DNA of 64,000 bases from JAEUPI01 sp963814435 (GTDB taxonomy: Bacteria; Pseudomonadota; Gammaproteobacteria; Burkholderiales; Burkholderiaceae_C), in contig CAWFCV010000018.1 in the NCBI GenBank assembly GCA_963814435.1, forward strand, positions 54,747 to 118,746, written 5' to 3'. The translations under genes were made by a program, and so were the position numbers. Positions 32,268 through 41,539 of this stretch are shown one piece after another (within the stretch, counting starts at the first letter, position 1; the number at the start of each line of letters is the position of its first letter). The notes under the pieces are model-generated. The model was not told the origin of the DNA. It did not search any database and saw only the letters and a program-made list of their open reading frames with translations.

Positions 32268-32285
32268 CCGGGGCGTCGGCCCCGG
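32268..32285 (+). terminator. Hairpin after clpC
   Basis: A 7-bp perfect stem CCGGGGC (32268-32274), GTCG loop, GCCCCGG (32279-32285), 27 nt past the clpC stop. Confidence 0.55.
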
Positions 32286-32348
32286 CGTAGCCTCTTGGCT
32301 GGATGCCGCCCCGGAGGGCGGCACGGACCACGAGGAGGACGCTTCCCG

Positions 32349-33315
32349 ATGAGCTCCCCATCGCGGACGCATGCGCCGCGCTACCGAGACGCCCTGCCCC
32401 AGCTCGACGACGTCCCGTTCCTGACGGACGGGGGCATCGAGACGACGCTCATCTTCCACGACGGCCACGACCTGCCGTACTTCGCGGCGTACGACCTCCT
32501 GACGCGCGACGGGGGAGAGGACGCCCTGCGCCGGTACTTCGAGCCGTACGTGCGCGTCGCGCTCGCCCGCGGCGTCGGGATCGTGCTCGAGACGCCGACG
32601 TGGCGCGCGAACCCGGACTGGGCGATGCGGATCGGGCCACTCCGGCCACAGGCTCGAGGCGCTCAACCGGCGTGCGGTGGAGCTGCTGGACGAGCTGCGG
32701 GACGAGCTGGAGACCGCCTCGACGCCGATCGTCGTCTCGGGGTGCATCGGCCCCCGGGGAGACGGCTACGTCGTCGGCGAGACGATGACGGCCGACGAGT
32801 CGGCCGCGTACCACGGCGCCCAGATCAGGACCTTCTCGGAGGCGGGAGCGGATCTCGTGACGGCGATCACGATGACCTACGCGGACGAGGCGCTCGGCAT
32901 CGTCCTCGCCGCACGCGCCGCGGGCCTGCCGGCGGTGATCTCGTTCACGGTCGAGACCGACGGCCGGCTGCCGAGCGGCCAGTCGCTGCGCGAGGCGATC
33001 GAGGAGGTCGACTCGCGCTCCGAAGGGGCGGCTGCCTACTTCATGGTCAACTGCGCCCATCCGTCTCACTTCTACGACGTGCTCGAGCCGGGATCCGGCT
33101 GGACGGATCGCATTCGCGGTCTCCGGGCGAATGCGTCCAGGCTGAGCCACGCGGAGCTCGACGAGGCGGAGGAGCTCGACATGGGAGACCCCGAGGAGCT
33201 CGCACACGAGTACGTCGCGCTGCGCGAGCGGCTGCCGCGGCTCAGCGTGCTCGGCGGCTGCTGCGGCACGGATCACCGCCACATCGAGGCGATGAGCGTC
33301 GCCTGGCTGGGCTAA
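32349..33315 (+). CDS. Homocysteine S-methyltransferase family protein (one frameshift)
   Basis: Zinc methyltransferase of the homocysteine S-methyltransferase family, about 320 residues. It shows the N-terminal FLTDGGIETTLIFHDG, the barrel motif VVSGCIGPRGDGY, and zinc cysteines in MVNCAHPSHF and in the adjacent pair of GGCCGTDHRHIEAM. One indel near 32640 (corrected to GHSGHRLEALNRRAVE) joins the halves. The start is ATG 32349. The methyl donor (S-methylmethionine, S-adenosylmethionine or betaine) cannot be told. Nearby genes do not suggest a methionine operon. Confidence 0.85.
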
Positions 33316-33339
33316 CGGCCGCAACCACCTCCCACCGCA

Positions 33340-33345
33340 TAGGCT
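33340..33345 (+). promoter_or_regulatory. -10 box of a leaderless promoter for the GNAT gene
   Basis: TAGGCT with a 6-nt spacer (TCACGC) to GTG 33352. Confidence 0.6.
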
Positions 33346-33351
33346 TCACGC

Positions 33352-33801
33352 GTGGAGATCAGGCACGCCGAGCCCGCCGACTACGGGCGCGTGATCGGGC
33401 GTGTCAACGCATGGTGGGGCGGTCGGGACATGGCTCCGATGCTGCCGCGGCTCTTCTTCGTCCACTTCGAGGGGACGAGCTACGTGGTGGACGACGACGA
33501 GGGGCAGCTGGCGGCGTTCCTGATCGGGTTCCTCTCCCAGACCGAGCCCGACGAGAGCTACGTCCACTTCGTCGGGGTCGCGCCCGAGCACCGCGGCGAG
33601 GGGCTCGGGCGGCGCCTGTACGAGCGCTTCTTCGAGGACGCCCGCGCTCAGGGGCGGACGCGCGTGCGCTGCGTCACGTCGCCGGCGAACGACGCCTCGG
33701 TGGCCTTCCACAAGGCGCTCGGCTTCGAGGTCGAGCGTGTGGCGCGCGACTACGACGGTCCCGGTGAGGACCGCGTGCTGTTCGTCAAGCGCCTCGCCTG
33801 A
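33352..33801 (+). CDS. GNAT-family N-acetyltransferase
   Basis: A 149-residue cytoplasmic acetyltransferase. The acetyl-CoA binding motif is VGVAPEHRGEGLGRRLYERF, followed by the family pattern NDASVAFHKALGFEVER. It is intact. GTG 33352 is supported by a leaderless -10 box. The substrate is unknown, as is usual for this family. It stands between a methyltransferase gene and a cell-wall gene without operon overlap. Confidence 0.88.
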   Translation: MEIRHAEPADYGRVIGRVNAWWGGRDMAPMLPRLFFVHFEGTSYVVDDDEGQLAAFLIGFLSQTEPDESYVHFVGVAPEHRGEGLGRRLYERFFEDARAQGRTRVRCVTSPANDASVAFHKALGFEVERVARDYDGPGEDRVLFVKRLA

Positions 33802-33819
33802 GCCCCCGCGGGCATTCGC

Positions 33820-33825
33820 TACCGT
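33820..33825 (+). promoter_or_regulatory. -10 box close to the VanW-gene start
   Basis: TACCGT with a 9-nt spacer to GTG 33835. A slightly longer gap than in the other examples. Confidence 0.45.
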
Positions 33826-33834
33826 CATCGGTTC

Positions 33835-35683
33835 GTGTCCGGCCCGTTCCTCTCGACCGCGAGCCGACCTCGCCGCCGCGCTCGAAGGGCGCTCGTGCTC
33901 GCCGCGTGCGCCCTCGGGATCGCCGCCGTGCTCGCGGCCGCTGTTCGGGGTCGTCGCGTTCCTCGAGCGCGACGTGCTGCCGCGCGGCGCGACGGTCGGC
34001 GGCGTCGACGTCGGAGGGATGAGCGAGGCGGAGGCTCGTGCCGCCGTGCAACGGGCCGCGGAGGCGAGGATCGCGCGCCCCATCCGCCTCGTCGGGCCGG
34101 ACGGGCGCCTGGCGGCGACGAGCGGCGACGAGCTTCGTGCCCGTGCCGCTCGTCGACGAGGCGATCGACGCCGTGCTCGAGGAAGGCACCGTCGGACGGG
34201 TCCTCGCCCGCGCTCGGGCTTCGGGACGGGCCGGACGTGGACCTCGTCTACCGTCTCGCGCCGGTGCCCGCCGCACGGTTGGCGAACCGCCTCGACCGGA
34301 GGTTCGCCGAGCCGTGGCGGGACGCCCGGGTCGTGGTCGGCGACGACGCCGTCCGGGTCGTCGAGGCGCGATCCGGGACCGGCGTCGACCGCGGTGCGCT
34401 GCGCCGCGCGCTCCGCGCGCTCCCTTCGAGGGTCGAGCTCCGGATCGTCCCGGTGCGACCGGTCGTCTCCACGGCGGAGGCCGAGGCGGCCGCAGCGCGG
34501 GTCGAGCGGCTGCTCGACGGCCCGCGTCGCGTCCGGTTCGGCGACGTCGGAGTCGACCCTCACGCCGCGGCGCCTGCGCGCGCTCGCCCGCACGGAGCGC
34601 GAGGACGGGACGCTCGGCGTGGCGCTCGACCCGACGGGTCTCGCGGCGTCGCTCAGGCTGCGCCTCGGCAGGTTCGAGATCGCCCCCCGCGACGCCACGT
34701 TCGCCGTCGGGGAACAGGGCGTTCGCGTCGTCCCCTCGAGGCCGGGCCGCGTCCTGGACGTGGAGCGAATCGGGCGCTCGCTCGTCTCGAACCTCGAGTC
34801 GACGACGCACCTCGCGCGATTCGCGAAGACCCGCACCGGCGCTCACGACGGAGGAGGCCGAGAAGCTGGACATCCGGGAGCCGATCTCGGAGTTCACGAC
34901 CTACTACTCGTGCTGCCAGCCGCGCGTCACCAACATCCAGCGGGCGGCGCAGCTCCTCGACGGCACGATCGTCCGGCCGGGCGAGGCGTTCTCGCTCAAC
35001 GGGGCCCTCGGCAAGCGCACGGTCGAGAGAGGCTTCGTCGCGGCGCCGCAGATCTTCGACGGGCGCGCTCGAGGACGCGGTCGGCGGAGGGATCAGCCAG
35101 GTCGCGACGACGCTCTACAACGCCGCCTTCTTCGCGGGCGTCAAGCTCGTCGCCCACCAGGCGCACCAGTTCTACATCTCGCGCTACCCGATGGGCCGCG
35201 AGGCGACGGTGTCGTGGGGCGGCCCGGAGCTGATCTTCCGGAACGACTGGCCGGCGGCGATCCTGATCAAGGTCGCCGCGAGCGACTCCGCGATCACCGT
35301 GCGCTTCTACTCACGGAAGCTCGGGCGGCGTGTCGAGACGACGACGGGCGAGCCGTACGCGCGGACCGCGCCCCGGACGATCACCGACGCGGAACGCGTC
35401 GCTTCCGCCCGGGACCACCAGCACGGTGCAGTCGTCCGGGGCCTCCGGGTTCACGGTGCAGTACACGCGGAAGGTGTTCAAGGGGGCGCAGCTCGTGAAG
35501 AACGAGCGCTACACCGTCCGCTACGACCCGCAGAACGCGATCGTCGAGCTGGGGCCGCCGAAGAAGGCGAAGCCCGAAGCGCGGCCGAAGCCGGCGAAGC
35601 CCGAGCCGGCTCCTCCGGCGGACGGCACGACGACCTCACCGGCCGAGCAGCCGGCCGAGGCCACCTCGACGGGCGCAGGCTGA
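33835..35683 (+). CDS. VanW/YoaR-like cell-wall protein (frameshifts)
   Basis: Membrane-anchored extracytoplasmic protein of about 615 residues. A basic N-terminus and one membrane helix (ALVLAACALGIAAVLAA) precede two peptidoglycan-binding-like repeats (GGVDVGGMSEAEARAAV and a second copy around VSTAEAEAAAARVERLL). The VanW domain follows: EFTTYYSCCQPRVTNIQRAA, GEAFSLNGALGKRT, GGGISQVATTLYNAAFFAG. After it come a beta-rich G5-like domain and a Lys/Pro/Ala-rich tail. Indels lie near 33945, 34130, 34215, 34555, 34840, 35070 and 35405. VanW proteins occur with some vancomycin clusters, but this isolated housekeeping type gives no evidence of resistance. Confidence 0.8.
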
Positions 35684-35689
35684 ACGCCT

Positions 35690-36607
35690 TCAGCGCCGCA
35701 GCTCGATCAGCGCCTCGGAGGCGTCGTGATCGACCTGCAACGTCGTGTGCGTGATGTCGAATCGTGCTTCGAGGACGCGCTCGATCTCGCGCCGGAGGCC
35801 GTGGCAGTCCTCCCCGCGCCCGACGAGGACGTGCGCGGAGAGCGCGTCGAACCCGGACGTGATCCGCCACACGTGGAGGTCGTGGACGTTCGTGACCCCG
35901 GGCACGTCGACGATCGCCTGCGCGACCGCGCTCGCGTCGATGCCGGACGGTGTCTCCTCCATCAGGATCGCCGTCGAGTCGCGCAGCACGCCCCAGGCGC
36001 TCGCCACGATGAGCGCCGCGATCACGAGCGAGACCAGCGGGTCGACGAGGTCCAGCCCGTCAGCAGGATGATCACCGCGGCCACGATCACGCCGGCCGAG
36101 CCGAGCAGGTCGGCCACGACGTGGCGCAGCGCCGCCTCGACGTTCAGGCTCTCCCGCTCCGACCGCAGGAGGATCGTCGCCGACACCGCGTTGACGGCGA
36201 GCCCTGCGAGCGCGACCGCCAGCATCCAGCCCGCCAGGACTCGGGCGGGTCGCGGAACCGCTGGACCGCCTCCCAGATGATCCAGCCGCTGACGAGGACG
36301 AGCGTCAGGCCGTTGACGAACGCGGCGAGGATCTCGGCCCGCTGGAAGCCGAAGCTCCGCCGCGGGGTCGACGGGCGCGCGGGCCAGGACGAGGGCCGAC
36401 GAGCGCGAGGCCGATCGCGAACGTGTCGGAGAGCATGTGGCCCGCGTCGGCGAGCAGAGCGAGGCTGTCGGTCAGGAAGCCGCCGACGACCTCGACGAGC
36501 GTGAAGCCGACGGTGAGCGCCAGGACGATCGCGAGCGCGCGGCGCGACGCCCTGCGGTGATCGTGCCCCTGGTGGTCGTGACCGGCGCTGCCGTCGATCG
36601 GGCCCAC
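35690..36607 (-). CDS. Cation diffusion facilitator metal exporter (frameshifts)
   Basis: Inner-membrane zinc-type exporter of the CDF (CzcD-like) family, about 305 residues. A His-rich start (DHQGHDHRR) leads into six membrane helices with the metal motif SLALLADAGHMLSDTFA and FQRAEILAAFVNGLTLVLVS, then RHVVADLLGSAGVI. The cytoplasmic ferredoxin-like domain (VTNVHDLHVWRITSGFDALSAHV) ends the protein. Indels lie near 36390, 36240 and 36055. GTG 36607 has TATCCT exactly 6 nt upstream. Zn2+ is the most likely substrate, though Co2+ or Cd2+ is possible. Confidence 0.87.
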
Positions 36608-36613
36608 GGCGCC

Positions 36614-36619
36614 AGGATA
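36614..36619 (-). promoter_or_regulatory. -10 box of a leaderless promoter for the CDF gene
   Basis: TATCCT (minus strand) with a 6-nt spacer (GGCGCC) to GTG 36607. Confidence 0.6.
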
Positions 36620-36783
36620 GGGACCGGGCACGCCGTCGGCCCAGTGGCTCGAGCACGGGCAGCTGCACGTGCTCGTACACGACGCGTGTCTCGACGTGGC
36701 CGACAGGCTCGCCGCTGCCGTCGTCGCGACGTGCTGCGACGCTTTGTTGTCAGTACAGGCAGCACGACGTCCGACGCGGCGCG

Positions 36784-36789
36784 TACGAT
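36784..36789 (+). promoter_or_regulatory. -10 box of a leaderless promoter for radA
   Basis: TACGAT with a 6-nt spacer (TGCAGC) to ATG 36796. The neighbouring -35 area has no clear match to TTGACA. Confidence 0.65.
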
Positions 36790-36795
36790 TGCAGC

Positions 36796-38165
36796 ATGGC
36801 AAAGGTCGTCGTCCAGTTCACCTGTAGCGAGTGCGGCGCGACCAGCGGCCGCTGGCTCGGAAGCTGCCCCGGCTGCGGTGCGTTCGGCACGCTCGTGGAG
36901 GAGCTCCACGGCCGCGACGGGCTCCCGGCCGCGGCGCGCCGCGCGCGCTCCCGAGCGCCTCGGCGACGTTCGGGTCGAGGAGGCCGCGCGGGTCGCGACC
37001 GGCGTCCCCGAGCTCGACCGCGTCCTCGGTGGAGGGCTCGTCCCGGCGTCGCTCGTCCTGCTCGGCGGGGAGCCGGGCGTCGGCAAGTCGACGCTGCTGC
37101 TCTCGGCGCTCGGCGCGGTCGCGCGGAGCGGCCGGCAGGCGCTGCTCGTCACGGGCGAGGAATCGGTCGCGCAGGTGCGGCTCCGCGCGGAGCGCCTCGG
37201 CGGCGCCGACGACGTCTCGATCCTCGCCGAGACGGAGCTCGAGGCGGTGTGCGCGACGCTCGAGCGGGAGACGCCCGCGCGTCTGCGTGATCGACTCGGT
37301 GCAGACGCTGTACGCGAGCGAGCTCGGCTCGGCGCCCGGCTCGGTCGCCCAGGTGCGGGAGGCCGCCGCGCGGCTGCTCCGCGTGGCGAAGGGAAGCGGG
37401 CGTGGCGACCGTGCTCGTCGGTCACGTCACGAAGGACGGCGCGGTGGCGGGCCCGCGCGTCCTCGAGCACCTCGTCGACTGCGTGCTGCAGTTCGAGGGC
37501 GACCGCTACCACGCCCACCGGATCCTGCGCGCGGTCGAAGAACCGCTTCGGCTCGACGAACGAGCTCGGCGTGTTCGAGATGACCGGCGAGCGGCCTCGT
37601 CGGCGTTCCCGACCCGTCCACGCTCTTCGGGCGCACGCGGGCCGGCGAGATCGGCGCAGCCGTCGCGGTCGCGCTCGAGGGGACGCGGCCGCTCCTGCTC
37701 GAGGTGCAGGCGCTCGTCTCGCGCACCGACCTCGCGATGCCGCGCCGGGTCGGCACCGGGGTCGATCCCGAAGCGTCTCGCGATGATCGTCGCGGTGCTC
37801 GCGCGCCACGCGCGGCGTCCCGCTCGGCGCGGCGGACGTGTTCGTCAACGTCGCGGGCGGCGTCCGGATCGACGAGCCCGGCGCCGACCTGGCCGTCGCG
37901 CTCGCGATCGCGTCGGCGGCGCGGGGCGTCCCGTTGCGCGAGAGCCACGCTGCCTTCGGCGAGCTCGGCCTGACCGGCCGGCTGCGGGCGGCGGCGCAGG
38001 CGGAGCGACGCCTCGAGGAGTGCGCAAAGCTCGGGATCGGCGTCGTCGTGGCTCCCGACGGCACGAGCGGGAACGGGGCGCCTCGGGTCGTCGAGGCGGA
38101 GACGCTTCGGCAGGCGCTCGCACGCGGCGCTCGAGCCGTCCCGAGAAGCGGCCGAGGCGGCGTGA
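36796..38165 (+). CDS. radA: DNA repair protein RadA (frameshifts)
   Basis: Hexameric branch-migration motor for recombination intermediates. An N-terminal zinc finger (FTCSECGATSGRWLGSCPGC) is followed by the RecA-like core with GGEPGVGKSTLLLSALG and ILAETELEAVCATL, the corrected VCVIDSVQTLY, the RadA-specific KNRFGSTNELGVFEM, and a Lon-like C-terminal domain (FVNVAGGVRIDEPGADLAVALA). Frame changes occur near 36945, 37275, 37400, 37545, 37600, 37770, 37815 and 38135. Corrected, it ends ALEPSREAAEAA at 38165. The length is about 455 residues. It lies between clpC and carD-ispD as in other bacteria. Confidence 0.9.
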
Positions 38166-38229
38166 CGATGCCCTCGGATGCGGAGCCCCGCGGTCTCTTC
38201 AGAGGCCGAGGCTTGCCCGCTTCTTCCGG

Positions 38230-38235
38230 TAGAAT
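38230..38235 (+). promoter_or_regulatory. Possible -10 box for carD
   Basis: TAGAAT, 85 nt before GTG 38320, gives a leader of about 75 nt that includes the hairpin at 38245. No good -35 hexamer at 17 nt. Confidence 0.35.
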
Positions 38236-38244
38236 GTGGTGACA

Positions 38245-38273
38245 CGCCGGCGCATTCCATTGCCGGCGCTTTT
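38245..38273 (+). terminator. Hairpin with T-run between radA and carD
   Basis: A 7-bp perfect stem CGCCGGC (38245-38251) and GCCGGCG (38262-38268) followed by CTTTT. It can end radA transcription. If the TAGAAT at 38230 is a real promoter element, it lies at the very start of the carD leader and could attenuate carD instead. Confidence 0.5.
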
Positions 38274-38319
38274 CGTGAGTCAGGCGCACACAAGACCGGA
38301 CGACGGGAGGGCTCGAGGC

Positions 38320-38856
38320 GTGTTCGATGTCGGCGACAAGGTCGTGTATCCCCATCACGGCGCGGGGACGGTTGTCTCCAAGGACGTCAAGATCGTGCTC
38401 GGGGAGGAGCGCGAGTACCTGACGATCAGGATCCTCCACAACGAGATGACGGTCAACGTCCCCGTCGACAACTGCGACAAGGTCGGGTTGCGAGGGGTCA
38501 TCGATCTCGAGATGGTGGAGGTCGTCGTGAAGGTCCTGCTCGGCGGCTCCACGGAGATGCCGAAGAACTGGAACCGGCGCTTCAAGCACAACCGGGACAA
38601 GATGAAGACGGGCGACATCCTCGAGCTCGCCGAGGTCGTCCGCAATCTCGCGCTTCGCGATCACGAGAAGGGTCTCTCGACCGGCGAGAAGCAGATGTAC
38701 GTCAAGGCGAAGAAGATCCTCGCCTCCGAGCTCATGTACGCCAAGGAGATGAACGAGGACGAGGCGCACGAGTGGCTCGAGGAGGTGCTCGCAAACCCCG
38801 CCAAGGGCAAGCGGGCGAAGGCGAAGCCGAAGACGGCGGCGACCGCTACCGCCTAG
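38320..38856 (+). CDS. carD: CarD-family RNA polymerase-binding transcription factor
   Basis: Regulator that binds the RNA polymerase beta subunit and stabilises open promoter complexes, acting chiefly on rRNA and housekeeping promoters. The N-terminal RNA polymerase interaction domain reads FDVGDKVVYPHHGAGTV. The C-terminal helical domain contains NWNRRFKHNRDKMKTGD and ALRDHEKGLSTGEKQMYVKA. It has 178 residues, intact, with a basic Ala/Lys-rich tail. GTG 38320 follows GGGAGGGCTCGAGGC. Its place directly before ispD matches actinobacteria (carD-ispD-ispF). Confidence 0.93.
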   Translation: MFDVGDKVVYPHHGAGTVVSKDVKIVLGEEREYLTIRILHNEMTVNVPVDNCDKVGLRGVIDLEMVEVVVKVLLGGSTEMPKNWNRRFKHNRDKMKTGDILELAEVVRNLALRDHEKGLSTGEKQMYVKAKKILASELMYAKEMNEDEAHEWLEEVLANPAKGKRAKAKPKTAATATA

Positions 38857-38863
38857 CAGCGGC

Positions 38864-38882
38864 GCTTTCGCTCCGCGAAAGC
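38864..38882 (+). terminator. Hairpin after carD
   Basis: An 8-bp perfect stem GCTTTCGC (38864-38871), TCC loop, and its complement (38875-38882), 8 nt past the carD stop; no T run. Confidence 0.55.
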
Positions 38883-38922
38883 ACCAGGCGAAGGCCGCTG
38901 TCAGCGTGAGTGTTCGCATCTA

Positions 38923-38947
38923 GCTCCTCCGGCGAAGCCGGAGGAGC
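38923..38947 (+). promoter_or_regulatory. Hairpin that contains the ispD ribosome binding site
   Basis: An 11-bp perfect stem GCTCCTCCGGC (38923-38933) with a GAA loop and its complement (38937-38947). The right arm carries GGAGGAG (38940-38946), 8 nt before ATG 38955 of ispD. Paired, the Shine-Dalgarno sequence would be hidden, so ispD translation could depend on opening this stem. It may instead simply be the end of the carD transcript. Confidence 0.55.
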
Positions 38948-38954
38948 ATGGGCG

Positions 38955-39623
38955 ATGCTCGTCGCTGCCGGCACGGGCTCGCGGCTCGGCGGCGATCGTC
39001 CGAAGGCGTTCGTCGGCCTCGGCCGGGCGGCCGCTCCTCGCCGAGAGCCTCGAGCGGCTCGACACGTCCGACTGGATCGACGCGATCGTCGTGGCCGCGC
39101 CTCCCGACTGGGAGGAGCCGGCGATCCTCCTCGCCGAGGAGCTCGTCGCCTCGAAGGTCGCGGCGGTCGTCACCGGCGGCGCGACGCGCGCCGAGTCCGT
39201 ACGGAATCGCGCTCGCGGAGGTTCCCGACGATGCGCTCGTCGTGCTGGTCCACGACGCCGCGCGGCCGCTCGTCGACGACGCGGTGATCGAGCGGCTTCT
39301 CGGGAAGCTCGCCGAGGGCGTGGACGGGGTCGTTCCCGGCCTTCCGCTGGGCGACACCGTCAAGCGCGTCGAGGGAGGGCTCGTCGCCGAGACGCTCGAC
39401 CGCGACGCGCTCGTGGTCGTCCAGACACCGCAGGCGTTCGTCGCGCGACCGGCTGCGGTCGGCGTATGCCGGCGATCTCTCCGGGGCGACGGACTGCGCG
39501 TCGCTCGTCGAGCGGGCGGGCGGACGGATCGCGGTGGTCGCGGGCGATCCGCGCCTCGTCAAGGTGACGACCGCCGACGACCTCGAGCTCGTCGCCCGGC
39601 TGCTGGCCGCCGACGCAGCGTGA
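38955..39623 (+). CDS. ispD: 2-C-methyl-D-erythritol 4-phosphate cytidylyltransferase (frameshifts)
   Basis: Third enzyme of the MEP isoprenoid pathway, making CDP-methylerythritol. The nucleotide-binding N-terminus is MLVAAGTGSRLGGDRPKAFV; further motifs are VTGGATRAESVR, LVHDAARPLVDDAVIE, GLPLGDTVKRVE and VQTPQAF, and it ends KVTTADDLELVARLLAADAA. Indels lie near 39030, 39200, 39450 and 39490. ATG 38955 has GGAGGAG at 8 nt, which decides the start; an upstream GTG at 38910 is open in frame but lies in the hairpin. The end overlaps the HAD gene (GTGA). Confidence 0.9.
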
Positions 39624-40235
39624 CGCGTCCGCGCGGTCGTTCTTCGACGTCGGCGAGACGCTCGTCGACGAGGAGCGGTACTGGCGCGCGGTCGCGCGCG
39701 CGGCGGGTCTCGGGCCGCACGTCGTCTGGGCGGCGCTCGGCAAGACGATCGAGCGAGGCGAGGAGCACTGGGAGCTCTGGCGGCATCTCGGGGTCGAGCG
39801 ACCCGCGGACGCATGGGGCTCGGTCGTGTACTCGAGCCGACGACCTGTACCCGGACGCGCTCGAGTGCCTCGAGCGCGTCCGTGCTGCCGGGCATGTTCG
39901 TCGGGATCGCGGGGAACCAGAACGCCGCGCTCGAGGAGTGGGCGCGGTCGGCCGCGCTGCCGGTCGACGTCGTCACGGGCTCGGCCAGCCTCGGCGTGCG
40001 CAAGCCCGACGCGGCGTTCTTCGAGCGGCTCGTCGACATCGCCGGCGTCGCCGCCGCCGAGGTCGCATACGTCGGCGACCGCGTCGACAACGACGTCCGG
40101 CCGGCGCTCGGCGGCCGGGCTCGTCGCCGTCCATCTGCGCCGCGGGCCCTGGGGGCAGGCTCCAGGCGACCCCCGAGGGCGCGATCGCGATCGAGTCGCT
40201 CGCGCGAGCTCCCGGGCGCGTTAGCTCCGTCGTGA
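39620..40235 (+). CDS. HAD-superfamily hydrolase (frameshifts)
   Basis: About 205 residues of a haloacid dehalogenase-like phosphatase. Visible: the nucleophile motif in a corrected FFDVGETLVDEERYW, motif II near GIAGNQNAALEEWA, motif III K in GVRKPDAAFFERL, and motif IV VAYVGDRVDNDVRPAL. Indels lie near 39640, 39830, 39885, 40115, 40155 and 40200. GTG 39620 overlaps the ispD stop and its own stop overlaps ispF, so it is embedded in the isoprenoid operon. A role there (for example on a pathway phosphate) is possible but unproven. Confidence 0.75.
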
Positions 40236-40734
40236 TGACGCGGCATGCCGAGCTCTGCCGCAGTCGGTCCTCGGCGTCGACGCCCACGCGTTCGGCGAAG
40301 GCGTCCCGCTCGTCCTCGGCGGTGTGACGATCGACCACCCGCGGGGTCTCGTCGGCCACTCGGACGGCGACGTGGTCGCGCACGCGCTGACGGACGCGCT
40401 GCTCGGCGCGGCGGGCCTCGGCCGACATCGGGGCGCTGTTTCCCTCCGACGACGAGCGCTACCGCGGCGCAGACTCGCTCCTCCTGCTCGCCGAGGCGTA
40501 CCGGCAGGTCCGCGAGGCGGGGTTCGCGCTCGTCAACGCCGACTGCGTGTGATCGGCGAGGAGCCGCGTGTCGCCCCGCATCGCGAGGCGATGCGCGAGC
40601 GCCTCGCGAGCGCGCTCGGGGTCGAGCCGGACTCGTGTCAACGTCCGCGCGACGACGACCGACGGCCTCGGCTTCACGGGGCGCGGCGAGGGGCTCGCCG
40701 CGCAGGCGGTGGCGCTGCTCCGGCACGAGGGTGA
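40235..40734 (+). CDS. ispF: 2-C-methyl-D-erythritol 2,4-cyclodiphosphate synthase (frameshifts)
   Basis: Fifth enzyme of the MEP pathway, forming the cyclodiphosphate. Metal and substrate motifs can be read: a corrected GVDAHAFGEGVPLVLGGV, HPRGLVGHSDGDVVAHALTD, DIGALFPSDDERYRGADS and TTTDGLGFTGRGEGLAAQAV. Indels lie near 40265, 40420, 40550, 40640 and 40725. The corrected length is about 165 residues. The start is ATG 40235 (or the GTG just before), overlapping the HAD gene stop. With ispD it gives two consecutive-operon MEP genes. Confidence 0.87.
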
Positions 40735-41092
40735 TCGAAGCCCTCGGCCAGACCCCTTGGGGGCTATCCGGCTGACCGGCCCGACGCGCTATGGTCGGGG
40801 CAGACAGTCCCTTCGAGACGGAAGGGTTGATGTTGGAGCGAGAATCCACCGGACTAGGTGAGCGCGCGCTTCTCCGCCGAGCGGAGACGTGCGCCGGCCG
40901 CGACGTCCGTCCGCGGCCATCGACCTCACCGGAGCCGACCGGCGACACGGCGCACGGCGCGTGTTCCGGATCGCTCCTCGCAGCCCCGGGTGCGCCGACG
41001 GGCAGACGCGACGCACCCGGGGCTCGCGCTTCACCGGCGATCGACCTCGCGTCCGTCGACCGGGCGTCGCGCGTACCGCTCGGAGGCGTGCG
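40735..41092. other. Gap without a recognised gene
   Basis: About 360 bases between ispF and the GFA-family gene. A TATGGT at 40790 could be a -10 box. A short frame (from ATG 40833, MLERESTGLGERALLRR) opens downstream but resembles no family I know and soon becomes low-complexity. It could be the start of a gene broken by indels. The clearest element is the hairpin at 40982-41024. Confidence 0.4.
40982..41024. repeat. Strong 13-bp hairpin
   Basis: AGCCCCGGGTGCG at 40982-40994 pairs perfectly with 41012-41024 across a 17-nt loop. No T tract. It may be a terminator of the preceding transcript or an intergenic repeat. Confidence 0.6.
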
Positions 41093-41520
41093 ATGACTCC
41101 CGATCACCGGCGGCTGCGGCTGTGGCGCGGTGCGGTTCGAGGTCGACGCGCCGTTCGTCTCGGCCGGGTACTGCCACTGCACGCGCTGCCAGCGGCGCAG
41201 CGGTACCGCAGCGTCGGCGAACGCGCGGGCGGAGCCCGGCTCGGTGCGCGATCGTGCAGGGCGAGGACGAGCTGCGCGGCTGGGCGCCCGAGGGCGGTCG
41301 CGAGAAGGTGTTCTGCGTGCGCTGCGGCTCCGCGCTCTTCAGCTGCGAGCCGGGCTCGGGCGACTACACGGGCGTCCGGCTCGGCGCGATCGACGGCGAC
41401 CCGGGCATCCGGCCGCGAGTCGCGGGCCTTCGTCGCGTACGCCGCCTGCTGGGAGGAGATCCCGGACGACGGCCTTCCGCGGTACCCGGAGGCGCGGCCG
41501 GGGTACGACCAGGGCGCTGA
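41093..41520 (+). CDS. GFA (glutathione-dependent formaldehyde-activating)-family protein (frameshifts)
   Basis: About 140 residues of a zinc-binding GFA/CENP-V fold protein. Cysteines sit in a corrected TGGCGCGAVRFEV, in GYCHCTRCQRRSGTA, and in VFCVRCGSALFS, with LGAIDGDPGIRP typical of the C-terminal half. Indels lie near 41103, 41248, 41420 and 41510. ATG 41093 is the likely start. Many members do not act on formaldehyde, so the substrate is open. It is convergent with mutY, and the two 3' ends nearly touch. Confidence 0.75.
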
Positions 41521-41539
41521 CGCCCGGCAGGCGCCGACG

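Noticed and set aside
33835..35683. VanW as evidence of vancomycin resistance
   Set aside because: No vanHAX-type ligase or dehydrogenase genes nearby; VanW/YoaR proteins of this kind are common in bacteria without resistance clusters.
40791..41096. Start of a sigma-factor-like gene after ispF
   Set aside because: Only about 15 residues look plausible; no conserved sigma region follows in any frame.
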